Positions 16,836-25,151 of a stretch of 64,000 bases of DNA are shown piece after piece. A model generated the notes under the pieces. The model had not been told where the DNA came from. It searched no databases and saw nothing but the letters and a program-made list of their open reading frames with translations. This DNA comes from Viridibacillus sp050279675 (GTDB taxonomy: Bacteria > Bacillota > Bacilli > Bacillales_A > Planococcaceae): positions 186,001-250,000 of the forward strand of contig NZ_JBNNUK010000002.1 of the NCBI RefSeq assembly GCF_050279675.1, given 5' to 3'. A program made the position numbers and the translations under genes. Numbering within the stretch: the stretch's first letter is position 1; every line of letters begins with the position of its first letter.

Positions 16836-18817
16836 TCTTCCATCCTCATTTTCTTTAAAAGTTGAATTTCGGTTTCTAAATTATTTATTCTTTCGTCAAT
16901 TGCACTATTTGAACCTAAGTCTACTTTATCTTTAAATATTCCAATCAGCTTATTTCTAACTAAAGGTTCACCTATATTATCAATAAAAGCCTCATATCGA
17001 GATTTATTATTAGCTACATATTTAGGTGTGGAACTAATAATTTCTCTAGTAATCATATTAATTTGATTTTTTCCGTACCTTCCAATTAAACCATCTTTTA
17101 AAAAAAATGAATTTGCAAATAACTCTAATATATTTGCACCTAATGTACGAGGACTCCCCTCTAGATTAATAGAATCTTTTCCTCCTACAAACAAAACATT
17201 AGAATTGGGGAAATCTGATAATACCAGAGGAGAATGAGTCGTGAGAATTAATTGTACTTTTTCTTTGAATGTTACTTTTAAAAATTGAATAAAATAGTAT
17301 AGCCAATCTTTTTGCCATTGAGGATGAAAGTATAAATCACCTTCATCAATTAATAATAAGTAACTATTATCATTCACATCTTTTATTTGTAAATCTTTAA
17401 AAGTACTGTATATTCGCCCAAATAAACTTAATAATCCATGTTCTCCACTACTTAATTGGGTCCATGCAAAATTAAATAGTTGATTATTTCCAAAAACATC
17501 TTCATGATTTTTTATTAATTCTTTGATATCTTCTGAAGTACTTATATATGCATTATTTTTACTTGGTGTATCCAATTCCAAATCGTAATTTAAATATGTA
17601 AATTTAATTTCTGATACTTTTTCGGCAAAACACTTTATATCATCGGATATTTTAATTAATTTTATTTTCAAATCTTTTATTGATTGTAGATCAGCTGATG
17701 AATATTCATGCAAATACATTTCTACTAAAAACGGTAAAAAACTGAATATATCATCTTCTCTATATTCCCCGGTAATCTCCAGAATTTCTCTTGCATCTTC
17801 TAACATAGAAAAAGAAGTTTCTTCATACATATAAGTTACATAGGGAATCTCCTCATAAAAGTTTATAAAGTGCTGTCTTATTTCTAAATCAATTAAATAT
17901 AAATATTTTTTTAATAGATTTTCTAAAATTTCTATTTGAAATTCATCAAGATTACTTTTTGGGATAAAACCAAAGAAATCTTTTATTACATCTCCCTCAA
18001 AAAAGACTTCGACAAATTCATAAAAATCATCGATATCAATGTCTAAGAACATTTCACTTTCAATTAATTTAACATTTATGTAATCGGGTATTTTTATTAT
18101 CTCTAACAATTCAAAACTATTAATAAAGTCATAAATAAAATAAATTTGTTTTTCAAATTCTTTATTTAAAAATTCGACTACATTCTCACTTTCCAACAGC
18201 AGGTTATTAGTTGATATATCATTACAAAAGAATGTATCTTCCACGTATCTATCATCTTCAAACGAATCAGAACTTACTAATTTTTCAACACCTCTCATAT
18301 ATCTTACATCAAACACATTAGTAAAAAAAATTGCTTTAGGCATATTATGTTTTTGTGTTTTGAAATCTTTTACATTAAACCTAAATTCTACCTCTTTGTT
18401 TTTCTGTACCACATTAGATTCTTCATCCCTATCACCGATTTTTTTAATAACAATTTCATCATTCTGACTTTCCACATTTACCTTTTGATCTTCTTTAGTA
18501 ATATTTTGAATGATGATTCTATCCGAACCATCATTAAACACAATCAAGTATTTTGTACTAAATAAGTCATTTTTAATAAAATCGAGAATAAAATCTATAA
18601 TTGTTGATTTCCCAACACCATTTTCACCGACTATTGCCGTAATATCAATTCCAGTATTTTCGATATCTGAAAAATACCATTCAATATAATTACTATCTTT
18701 ATCAACTTTTAATACATTATTTTCACTCTCGAAAGAATACTTAAATTGACTTCCGAGGTTGGCCTGGAAATCTGTTAATTGTTTATATTTAGCAAACCAT
18801 AAAAATTCTAATTTCAT
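16832..18817 (-). CDS. PtuA-like ABC/SMC-type ATPase
   Basis: 661 residues. Walker A GENGVGKST (64-72), signature LSSGEHGLLSLF (455-466), Walker B YLLLIDEGDLYFHP (with D491 and E492) and H-loop LILTTHSPLVLS (His528). About 380 acidic, coil-rich residues separate Walker A from the signature. This is the overlapping ATPase of Septu-type anti-phage systems and of retron effector pairs. The C-terminal helix (INNLETEIQLLKKMRMEE) may be a coiled coil. It lies between an upstream DUF1643 gene (55-base gap) and the overlapping HNH gene. The A+T content is higher than in flanking housekeeping genes, consistent with transfer. Confidence 0.88.
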   Translation of the reverse strand: MKLEFLWFAKYKQLTDFQANLGSQFKYSFESENNVLKVDKDSNYIEWYFSDIENTGIDITAIVGENGVGKSTIIDFILDFIKNDLFSTKYLIVFNDGSDRIIIQNITKEDQKVNVESQNDEIVIKKIGDRDEESNVVQKNKEVEFRFNVKDFKTQKHNMPKAIFFTNVFDVRYMRGVEKLVSSDSFEDDRYVEDTFFCNDISTNNLLLESENVVEFLNKEFEKQIYFIYDFINSFELLEIIKIPDYINVKLIESEMFLDIDIDDFYEFVEVFFEGDVIKDFFGFIPKSNLDEFQIEILENLLKKYLYLIDLEIRQHFINFYEEIPYVTYMYEETSFSMLEDAREILEITGEYREDDIFSFLPFLVEMYLHEYSSADLQSIKDLKIKLIKISDDIKCFAEKVSEIKFTYLNYDLELDTPSKNNAYISTSEDIKELIKNHEDVFGNNQLFNFAWTQLSSGEHGLLSLFGRIYSTFKDLQIKDVNDNSYLLLIDEGDLYFHPQWQKDWLYYFIQFLKVTFKEKVQLILTTHSPLVLSDFPNSNVLFVGGKDSINLEGSPRTLGANILELFANSFFLKDGLIGRYGKNQINMITREIISSTPKYVANNKSRYEAFIDNIGEPLVRNKLIGIFKDKVDLGSNSAIDERINNLETEIQLLKKMRMEE

Positions 18818-18872
18818 TACTCTCCCCCCATTTCACATACTTTCATCCTAATATTTCGGAAACATTAACCTT

Positions 18873-19490
18873 TTAAAATCCTAATAGTTGATTTTTAGTT
18901 ACCTTTTTTAACTCACCTAACTTCGCTGAGCGTCCTGGATGACGAGGATCTCCGTGCTCAGTAAATAATGTTTTAACATTTTTCATTTCAAACACATATT
19001 TCTCAATATTTTCATCATCTATTAAACCTAGAATTCTATTTGCTTCTTTATAATATAAAATATTGTGAATTGTCTTCACTTCCGGCTTTCCCCAAGCTAA
19101 AACAAGAAAATCAGTATCTTCAATTATCAGTTTTATTTTTGATTCATTCAAATCTAGTAGCTTTTCTAAATTATTTCCTTCATGTAACTCTCTTATTTTA
19201 GAAAGAGCCATTTTAGTATTACTAGCATACATTGGGAATATATTACAAATTGTTAAATCTTTTATCTTTTCCCCATTCTTCTCATAGTCATAGAAAAAAT
19301 TAATTAATTTGTCTATTGTCGGATCAGAAATTATTAAATTTGCTTGCGATGGATTCATCATTATTACAGTTACTGATAATCCTTCTAATCTATTTAAAAA
19401 TGGTATTTTTAAAGAATATCTAACATCTATATTTGATGTATCATCTAATTCAATTCTTGTTATGTCTACTTTGGTTATATCATATAACAT
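18873..19490 (-). CDS. DUF1643 protein, first gene of the Septu-like operon
   Basis: 205 residues. DUF1643 features are clear: VIMMNPSQANLIISDPTID (about 42-60), ICNIFPMYASN, a central FLVLAWGKPEV and the C-terminal GDPRHPGRSAKLGEL. The biochemical activity of DUF1643 is unknown. It precedes the PtuA-like gene by 55 bases on the same strand with no terminator between, so the three genes probably form one transcript. A second, truncated DUF1643 gene lies at 25703-26032 in the same island. A sensory, nucleotide-binding or accessory defence role is inference only. Confidence 0.85.
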   Translation of the reverse strand: MLYDITKVDITRIELDDTSNIDVRYSLKIPFLNRLEGLSVTVIMMNPSQANLIISDPTIDKLINFFYDYEKNGEKIKDLTICNIFPMYASNTKMALSKIRELHEGNNLEKLLDLNESKIKLIIEDTDFLVLAWGKPEVKTIHNILYYKEANRILGLIDDENIEKYVFEMKNVKTLFTEHGDPRHPGRSAKLGELKKVTKNQLLGF

Positions 19491-19974
19491 TATTACTCAA
19501 ACCTTTCTTTCTACATATCGATTTTACAAACTGTATTTATAATACCATGTTTTCCATTTGTATCACTTTCTATATTACTACTAAATAACTCATTAGATAA
19601 TACTAAAAACCTACTACAAAAAAGAGCGTAAGCCCGTAATCAAATAAGTATATAAACAACCAGGCACCTCCGATAAACGTATATATCTGAAGAAGGTGCC
19701 TCTCTCTATGCTAACGAACAAACTAACCATTGTCCCCGTGACACTAAACTTACCACTGACGAATCTTCATCAACAATTCCCTCTAACCTTATCAATATAT
19801 TACATGAGTTGAACGAGCGGGCATTATAGAATCCGTAAGTGAATTACATGATGCCTATTCATTTGAAAAATTTTAAAAAGTTCAAAATATTAGTTCCTAT
19901 TTCTTGGAGAAAAAGTAATTATATTTCCCCAAAATAAAATTATTTAGTTGTCTACAATTTATTGTACAAGGGAG
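19491..19974. other. Gene-free region with an inverted repeat
   Basis: The left part must hold the promoter of the DUF1643-ptuA-ptuB operon. AGGCACCT (19662-19669) and AGGTGCCT (19694-19701) form an inverted repeat with a 24-base spacer, which could be an RNA stem or the relic of a mobile-element end. Nothing else is recognised. Confidence 0.4.
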
Positions 19975-20100
19975 TTAAAAGAGTACAAAAAAGTATCGCA
20001 TCTTGATTTGGGCATTAGGGTCCATCTTCTCCCAAGGTACCAACTCATGTGGTTTTATTTCTAATTCAATAGCTTCCTTAACAGTAATGTGAAATGAAAA
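19975..20100 (-). pseudogene. Orphan 3' fragment of an unknown gene
   Basis: A frame without start codon ends at TAA 19975-19977 and reads VKEAIELEIKPHELVPWEKM and on to IKMRYFFVLF. It looks like the C-terminus of a real protein whose 5' part has been lost. No family is recognised. Confidence 0.35.
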
Positions 20101-20101
20101 T

Positions 20102-20184
20102 AAAGTTATTTAACTTTAAAAGCTTAAACAAGCATAACCCCGTTCGAATTTAGGACGGGGTTAAAAATAAAGTTGTTTAACTTT
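20102..20184. repeat. Pair of 16-bp palindromes flanking a hairpin
   Basis: AAAGTTATTTAACTTT (20102-20117) and AAAGTTGTTTAACTTT (20169-20184) are nearly identical palindromes 67 bp apart. Between them AACCCCGT (20136-20143) pairs with ACGGGGTT (20155-20162). The arrangement could be operators, a terminator pair or a recombination relic. Confidence 0.5.
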
Positions 20185-20308
20185 TAATTTAAGAAACTTC
20201 ACGATACTAAAAAATATAATAATAAAGTCATTTAAAAATCTAAGTTTTATTGAACAATCGCGTCCTATTCTGGAATAAGCTATGTTTTCATGAGGTCAAT
20301 TTAATTGA

Positions 20309-21013
20309 TTAAGGCCCCTCATTAGGTGGATTCAAATAATGTGCAGCAAAATCCTCTTTGTAAGGAGCGTTAGACTTAAGAATTCTTTCAGTAGCTTCTT
20401 TTGTATCATAAGTAGTGACCTTTAATTCAACATTTGGACCTAATAAAGCCCAACAAGCACCGTTGGCTCGGCTCTGTAATCCCACACTTCCTGCGTTGAT
20501 AAGCCGTTTGTTATCAACAGAGCGATCAAATTGAATATGTGTATGATCACAAACAATAATATCTTGAGTTACATTTTCAATCATGGGTCGAATTTCATTT
20601 TCAGGAGTATCTATTTGAATAGCCTCTTCATCACTGCGAGGAGATCCATGTACAAATAATATTTCGCCCAAACCATCTATGTTGAAGGTTGTTTCTTCAG
20701 GGAAACTCTTTAGGAATTTTATCTGTTCTTCCGTTAATTGATCCGCACACCAGTGGTTTAACTCTGCTGTAAATTCGTCCAATCCCTTTTCTTTCCCATA
20801 ACGATATGAAACCTCACGGTCAGCGTTACCTTTAATGAAAGTAAACTCATCTTTATAATCCATTAAAATATCCATCACCTGACGTGGTTCGGGTCCCCAA
20901 GCTAAATCTCCACCTACTATAACCCTATCAACATTAGCCTTCTTAATCTCCTCTAAAACAGCTTTTAATGCTGAATAATTCCCATGAATATCGTAAATAG
21001 CAGCTACACGCAT
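20309..21013 (-). CDS. Calcineurin-like metallophosphoesterase
   Basis: 234 residues with the full metal-binding motif series: DIHGN (8-12), GGDLAWGP (34-41), KGNADRE (61-67), FVHGSP (about 119-124), and DHTHIQFD (about 155-162). It belongs to the YfcE/Mre11-like branch of small cytoplasmic phosphoesterases; the substrate is unknown. GAGGGGGAATG lies before the ATG. It stands alone between remnants, and is not obviously part of a defence operon. Confidence 0.9.
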   Translation of the reverse strand: MRVAAIYDIHGNYSALKAVLEEIKKANVDRVIVGGDLAWGPEPRQVMDILMDYKDEFTFIKGNADREVSYRYGKEKGLDEFTAELNHWCADQLTEEQIKFLKSFPEETTFNIDGLGEILFVHGSPRSDEEAIQIDTPENEIRPMIENVTQDIIVCDHTHIQFDRSVDNKRLINAGSVGLQSRANGACWALLGPNVELKVTTYDTKEATERILKSNAPYKEDFAAHYLNPPNEGP

Positions 21014-21117
21014 TTAAAACATTCCCCCTCTAAAGTAGATTATTTACTTTTAACATTAATATACGAAATACATAGTAAAAACGATTCGTCTATTCTTCTA
21101 CAATATGGCCCTTTAAT

Positions 21118-21175
21118 GGAGGAAGGCGCATTCCTTAATAAAGAAATGCGCCCTATCCTGGAATAACACAACCTT
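21118..21175. repeat. Degenerate GCGCCC/GGAATAA interspersed repeat
   Basis: GAAATGCGCCCTATCCTGGAA and neighbouring GGCGCATTCC resemble the strings at 20262-20290 (CGCGTCCTATTCTGGAATAA) and 1771-1815. No coding capacity. Confidence 0.5.
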
Positions 21176-21226
21176 TTAGAAAGATTTTGATTCCTTATTT
21201 AACAATTGCACGTGTTAATTTAACTT

Positions 21227-21676
21227 TACATTTTATTTGGCGCAGAAATACCTAATCAACATAGCGCTCTTTCAATATAATTGCTACGCAAAAAGCGAAT
21301 GAGAGTTTCATTTGCTTCCACTCATCGTCGACTAAATTTTCGTATGTGCATACTACTTATTAAATGCACGTGCTAACTGCAAGCTGAAGTTCGCGATTTG
21401 TGATGGATCAGCTTGTTCAAATGATTTTTGAACAATGACTGGGTACTGCTCAAGTAGCTGGATTACCGACCACGCATATTTTCCTAAAGCGTCAAACTGT
21501 AGTGCCTGCTCTTTAAATTCACCTTTTTCAAGTAGCGATGTAATTCGCACAAATGTGTACTGCACATAAGGACCTGTTTCTCCCTCAAAGTTCATCATTT
21601 GTTCTAATGAAAATTCAATATCATTTAAGCGATCATTTTTTAAATCATTAAAGATTACCGCACCAACACCGCCCTG
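21227..21676 (-). pseudogene. argS: Decayed arginyl-tRNA synthetase C-terminal fragment
   Basis: The sequence GGVGAVIFNDLKNDRLNDIE and the following FEGETGPYVQYTFVRITSLL are hallmark ArgS segments from the end of the catalytic domain into the anticodon-binding domain. The open frame stops at TAA 21353-21355, where ArgS should continue AFNK-YY. Reading past a TAG and a one-base shift recovers YAHTKI, then VDDEWKQMKLSFAFCVAIIL and a final SAPNKM ending at TAA 21227-21229. So the gene has a nonsense change, frameshifts and no N-terminal two thirds. It cannot be active. At about 21675 it is joined in frame to a recombinase fragment. Confidence 0.85.
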
Positions 21677-22037
21677 TTTCTCTAGTGGTATGCCCATATC
21701 AACAAGTGTCTTCATAAATGTAAGACGAAGTTGAGATAATTTTATTCCATATTGTGTTAACAATGATTGAATCTAACGAGCGCTTATATGTTTGTATAAA
21801 GATGATAAAAACAATGCTTCAAGATTGTTTTTTCCCTGATCTAAATACTCTTTGATTGCTTTGCAAATTCTACTGCTAAGTGAAACAATTCAATTGCAAC
21901 TATTTTTATACCCACGCACTTTTATTGTCCCTTTACCTTCATAAAGATACACATCATTACGGTCAAGCGTCACCAATTCACTTAGACGTAATCCGAGCAT
22001 CATTTCACAATTCGTTCCAATAATTTCTCTATTAATT
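21677..22037 (-). pseudogene. Decayed tyrosine recombinase (phage-type integrase)
   Basis: Catalytic-domain pieces are recognisable in order: MLGLRLSELVTLDRNDVYLY with the box I Arg (about 21950-22010), GKGTIKVRGYKN, then after a shift near 21890 ICKAIKEYLDQGKNN and ALFLSSLYKHISAR to a TAG at about 21773, then IQSLLTQYGIKLS-QLRLTF and LVDMGIPLEK. The box II HxLRHTF motif has become SQLRLTF, losing both His. The N-terminal SAM-like domain and the final catalytic Tyr are absent. It marks past site-specific integration of the island. Confidence 0.85.
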
Positions 22038-23774
22038 TTAAACTTCAAGCGGTATTTCTCCTCTTACCTCAACCCATTCTTGTCCAAAATCTTCTTGTTC
22101 AGTAATACCTAATGCCATTTTTATTGCTCTTATAGCCCCAACCGTATTATCCTCAATATTCCAACTAGAAACTAATTTGTATGCTGATAAAGGTTTACCT
22201 AATGAAGAATCATACTGATAATCATGTTGACTTTCAAAGTTTCTTTCCATAATAAAGCGATTTGCTCTAGTACTACCGTTATTGTTATGTAGTACAATCT
22301 CTTCATATATTTTTGTGTTAAGTGTCCAGGCTGCGGATTTATTTCCATTTAAATTATATTTATTATCTAAATCATGGATTACGAAATACTTAATATCAAA
22401 ATGTCTAAGAACTTTTTGAAAAGAAGGAATATTCATCTTAGAACCACAGTTTACAACCAGTGGTACATCCTTTATATCTAAAACTTTACTTTCTACAAAT
22501 TTATTAAGTAATTCTCTAAATACTACTGTTTCAGTATCACCTTCAACTAAAATAACATTATTAGAAAAGAAAGCCTCACAAACATATGGGTTAAATGTGT
22601 TGAGCATTTTCATTTTTTCCTTTTCATCATCTTTGAACAAATTAGATTTGACTTGATGTACTATTGATCCATCATCAGTAGCAACTACTCGTAATAAAGT
22701 AGTATGATTTCTACTTAAATCAACCATGATAGGCGAATGGGTAGCCGTCATTATCTGGAATTCCGAATGTTCAGCAAGATTGTATAATACATCCGCAAAC
22801 ATTCTAACCGATTGTGGATGTAAAAAAAGCTCTGGTTCCTCAATTAATAACATCTTAGATTTACTTCCTAATTCGTGAGTGGATAACAAACCATCTATAA
22901 TTTCTTCATTTCTAGTTTTTTTTGCTTTAGACATTTCTATAAAAACGTCATTTAGTCCTCTAATGGTGTTGAACAAAAATTGTCTTCTAATCCCATGTCC
23001 ATGATTATTCATTTGTACTGAAAAACTATCACTTTCCGAAAAATTTATGTCTGTATCAATAAAATCAGAAAGTTTCTTACCCAAATTGGCTTTTTCATTC
23101 CCATATAGAGATACCTTCAAATTCGGAAAGGTATCATTCATTAATTCTGTAAGCTTCGTTTGAATTTTCTGAGAATAATCATCTGCAATTATATCTTTTC
23201 TTAATTCCTCAAGTTCCTTTTCCAATAACTTATACCTTACAGACTCAGCTGCTCTTACTAATACTTTATCCTTTATTAACTTTTGCACACTGTCTAGAAT
23301 CATTTCCACCGAATCTAACCCTCTCAACCATACGGGTGTAGGACAAGCAAATTGTAATAGACTATCAAAACCTCCTCCTCCCCCAACTTCCCATTTGTTC
23401 AATTCATAATTATATGTATGCTTTTGCCCTCCCCTGTTTTCTTTAGTCCACACTTTTTTAAACCTAGCAATTTTAGTATCTTTGCACAATGATTTCTTCA
23501 TAGCTTGCATTTCTTCATCCACTTGATTCTCGGCCTTTATCCAAGCCTCTATTTCAATTGGTAAATCTAAATTTTTATAAAAATCATCGTCTAAAGCATT
23601 TTTTCCACTAATCACAAAATATTCATACGCAGATAATATTGATGATTTTCCAACATTATTTTGGCCTATTAAATTAATTACATTTGTGTCTTCTAAATCA
23701 ATCACAACACCTGGATTATTTTCACTACTACCTATTGACCTAAAATTAGTAATTAAAAGCTTGATAATTTTCAT
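22038..23774 (-). CDS. OLD-family ATP-dependent endonuclease
   Basis: 578 residues from ATG 23774, chosen over 23792 because GGAGAG sits 6 bases before it. The ATPase half has Walker A GQNNVGKSS (37-45), Walker B MLLIEEPELFLHPQ and H-loop IMTATHSPIMVD. The C-terminal TOPRIM half has VILVEGDTE and the metal-binding VIHDLDN. This is the OLD/GajA architecture: ATPase plus TOPRIM nuclease. No UvrD-like helicase (GajB) gene is adjacent, so it fits a stand-alone class 1 OLD nuclease, a family with anti-phage members. Its stop codon abuts the recombinase remnant. Confidence 0.88.
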   Translation of the reverse strand: MKIIKLLITNFRSIGSSENNPGVVIDLEDTNVINLIGQNNVGKSSILSAYEYFVISGKNALDDDFYKNLDLPIEIEAWIKAENQVDEEMQAMKKSLCKDTKIARFKKVWTKENRGGQKHTYNYELNKWEVGGGGGFDSLLQFACPTPVWLRGLDSVEMILDSVQKLIKDKVLVRAAESVRYKLLEKELEELRKDIIADDYSQKIQTKLTELMNDTFPNLKVSLYGNEKANLGKKLSDFIDTDINFSESDSFSVQMNNHGHGIRRQFLFNTIRGLNDVFIEMSKAKKTRNEEIIDGLLSTHELGSKSKMLLIEEPELFLHPQSVRMFADVLYNLAEHSEFQIMTATHSPIMVDLSRNHTTLLRVVATDDGSIVHQVKSNLFKDDEKEKMKMLNTFNPYVCEAFFSNNVILVEGDTETVVFRELLNKFVESKVLDIKDVPLVVNCGSKMNIPSFQKVLRHFDIKYFVIHDLDNKYNLNGNKSAAWTLNTKIYEEIVLHNNNGSTRANRFIMERNFESQHDYQYDSSLGKPLSAYKLVSSWNIEDNTVGAIRAIKMALGITEQEDFGQEWVEVRGEIPLEV

Positions 23775-23879
23775 TTTAATCTCTCCATTCAATACATTAA
23801 TTTTTCCGAAGTGTATTCTAGGTGTAAACTTCCAAATTAAATACTATACCAATAATTACTTTTTTGGAATTAATTTAAT

Positions 23880-23913
23880 AAAAAAAGAAACGATAGTTCA
23901 TCCATCGTTTCCA
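23880..23913 (-). terminator. Terminator between the XRE and OLD genes
   Basis: On the minus strand GAAACGAT / ATCGTTTC (23887-23894 with 23904-23911) is followed by a run of seven T. The OLD gene therefore probably has its own promoter in the 100 bases after this. Confidence 0.75.
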
Positions 23914-23966
23914 CATCATCAAAAATTTTCATTCTGAATAATCGGTTTATTATATACAAAAACAAA

Positions 23967-24071
23967 CAGCTCAACAATCTTTTACTAAAGCACCCGTTTG
24001 TATTATAAGGCCAGCCATAGAAATTAAAATGCCCTTATGGAAACGCTATTGTAAATCAATATATAAGGGCG
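23967..24071. repeat. Intergenic repeat copy and hairpin
   Basis: CAGCTC...TTTTACTAAAGCACCCG (23968-23995) matches the repeats at 44708-44808 and 45628-45728 in part. GCCCTTAT (24031-24038) pairs with ATAAGGGC (24054-24061 region) on the right. No coding role. Confidence 0.4.
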
Positions 24072-24100
24072 TAAATTTGTGCAAAATGACTACTATAACA

Positions 24101-24451
24101 TCATTTACCATACGTAGCAAATACCTCAGTAGCAATCTTTAAAATCAAATGAATTTCAGCTTCACTTCTGCTATCTATAAGGTTTTGTAGTAACATAATC
24201 AAATCTTTCTTCTCATAATATTTACTATTAATATGTATATTGTTGTAATTAAAAATAGCACTTGGCACTTCTTCTAATCCGTCAATAATTTTTTGTAGCG
24301 TTTGCAATGTTATATTTCTGTCGCCTCTTTCAACACCTGCTAAATAAGATGTGTGCAGCCCACATTTCTCTGCTAATTCTTCTTGAGTTAGTTTTTTCAA
24401 CTTTCGAATGTCTTTTATATTACCGCCAACCAATTTTACTAAGCTATCCAC
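24101..24451 (-). CDS. XRE-family transcriptional regulator
   Basis: 116 residues. A lambda-repressor-like HTH occupies residues 7-62: NIKDIRKLKKLTQEELAEKC, then recognition helix HTSYLAGVERGDRNITL and LQKIIDGL. The short size and position beside nuclease genes recall controller (C) proteins of restriction-modification loci. The start is GTG at 24449-24451 after AGGTGAT. A perfect inverted repeat overlaps this ribosome site, suggesting autoregulation. The C-terminal half has no recognised domain. Confidence 0.88.
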   Translation of the reverse strand: MDSLVKLVGGNIKDIRKLKKLTQEELAEKCGLHTSYLAGVERGDRNITLQTLQKIIDGLEEVPSAIFNYNNIHINSKYYEKKDLIMLLQNLIDSRSEAEIHLILKIATEVFATYGK

Positions 24452-24458
24452 AAAATCA

Positions 24459-24481
24459 CCTCACATTAAGACTATGTGAGG
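24459..24481. promoter_or_regulatory. Perfect inverted repeat at the XRE start
   Basis: CCTCACAT (24459-24466), 7 bases, ATGTGAGG (24474-24481). It overlaps the ribosome site of the XRE gene and lies at the 5' edge of the divergent DGQHR remnant, so one bound dimer could control both directions. Confidence 0.65.
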
Positions 24482-24854
24482 TTTCAAACGTCCAACATAG
24501 ATTAGGTGGTATTAAAGAATATATAAATGAAACAGACAGTACATTAAACGTCCCATTTTTAGCAATTCATTATTTAGATGATGACGAAGAGATTAAGTTT
24601 TTTGACGTAATAAATACTAAAGCTAAAGGGATTGGTACATCATTAAGTCGTTACCTAAACAGAAATAATGATGATATTAGCTGGGTTGTAACTAATTTAA
24701 TTCTTAAGCCTGAAAGTCCGTTTTTCAATAAAGGAACCTTAATCGGGAAAAGGACTAAAGAAAAAAATATAACACAATAAAAGAAGTTGCTCTTATTGAT
24801 GTATCTTCTAAAAATAAAGCACCAATTATATACTCAAAGAGATTTGGGGAATAG
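24482..24854 (+). pseudogene. Broken DGQHR-domain (DndB-like) gene
   Basis: Immediately after the palindrome the frame reads VSNVQHRLGGIKEYINETD, close to the DGQHR signature, then LNVPFLAIHYLDDDEEIKFF, VINTKAKGIGTSLSRYL and a C-terminal LIGKRTKEKNIT. A +1 shift near 24770 leads to IKEVALIDVSSKNKAPIIYS and a stop at 24852-24854. The N-terminus before the DGQHR motif is missing. DGQHR proteins include DndB, the regulator of DNA phosphorothioation. No dndCDE genes are visible. Likely a remnant of a defence or modification locus. Confidence 0.7.
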
Positions 24855-25151
24855 CAATATTCTCATTTCACAATAACCTGAATTTAAAAAGCATCACTTG
24901 ATATTCAAGGGATGCTCAGTTCAAGTTAAACACAATTCAATTATTTGTGGTAATGCTAACATGTAATAAAATTGGCAGATTACTCTATAGGTAGTGACCG
25001 ATGACATTATAGAATTGAAGTTAACAATTAATTCCCGTTCATATTCTGCAGCCTTTGAGGCATTTAATACTCCTGAATAGTATTAGAAACACTCGTTAAA
25101 TTGAGCAAGCGTCTGGAGAACACTAAGTTGTTTTATTTTAAAGCCGATTGC

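Noticed and set aside
22038..24451. Gabija system
   Set aside because: The nuclease fits GajA-type architecture, but no GajB-like UvrD helicase is adjacent, so a complete Gabija cannot be claimed.
24307..24480. 5' part of a plus-strand frame before the DGQHR remnant
   Set aside because: Residues before 24481 are antisense to the XRE HTH; only the part after the palindrome looks like protein, so the long frame is not a real gene.
25010..25140. Serine recombinase fragment suggested by an EYERELI string on the minus strand
   Set aside because: The match is seven residues long with stops around it and no catalytic motif; chance is likely.
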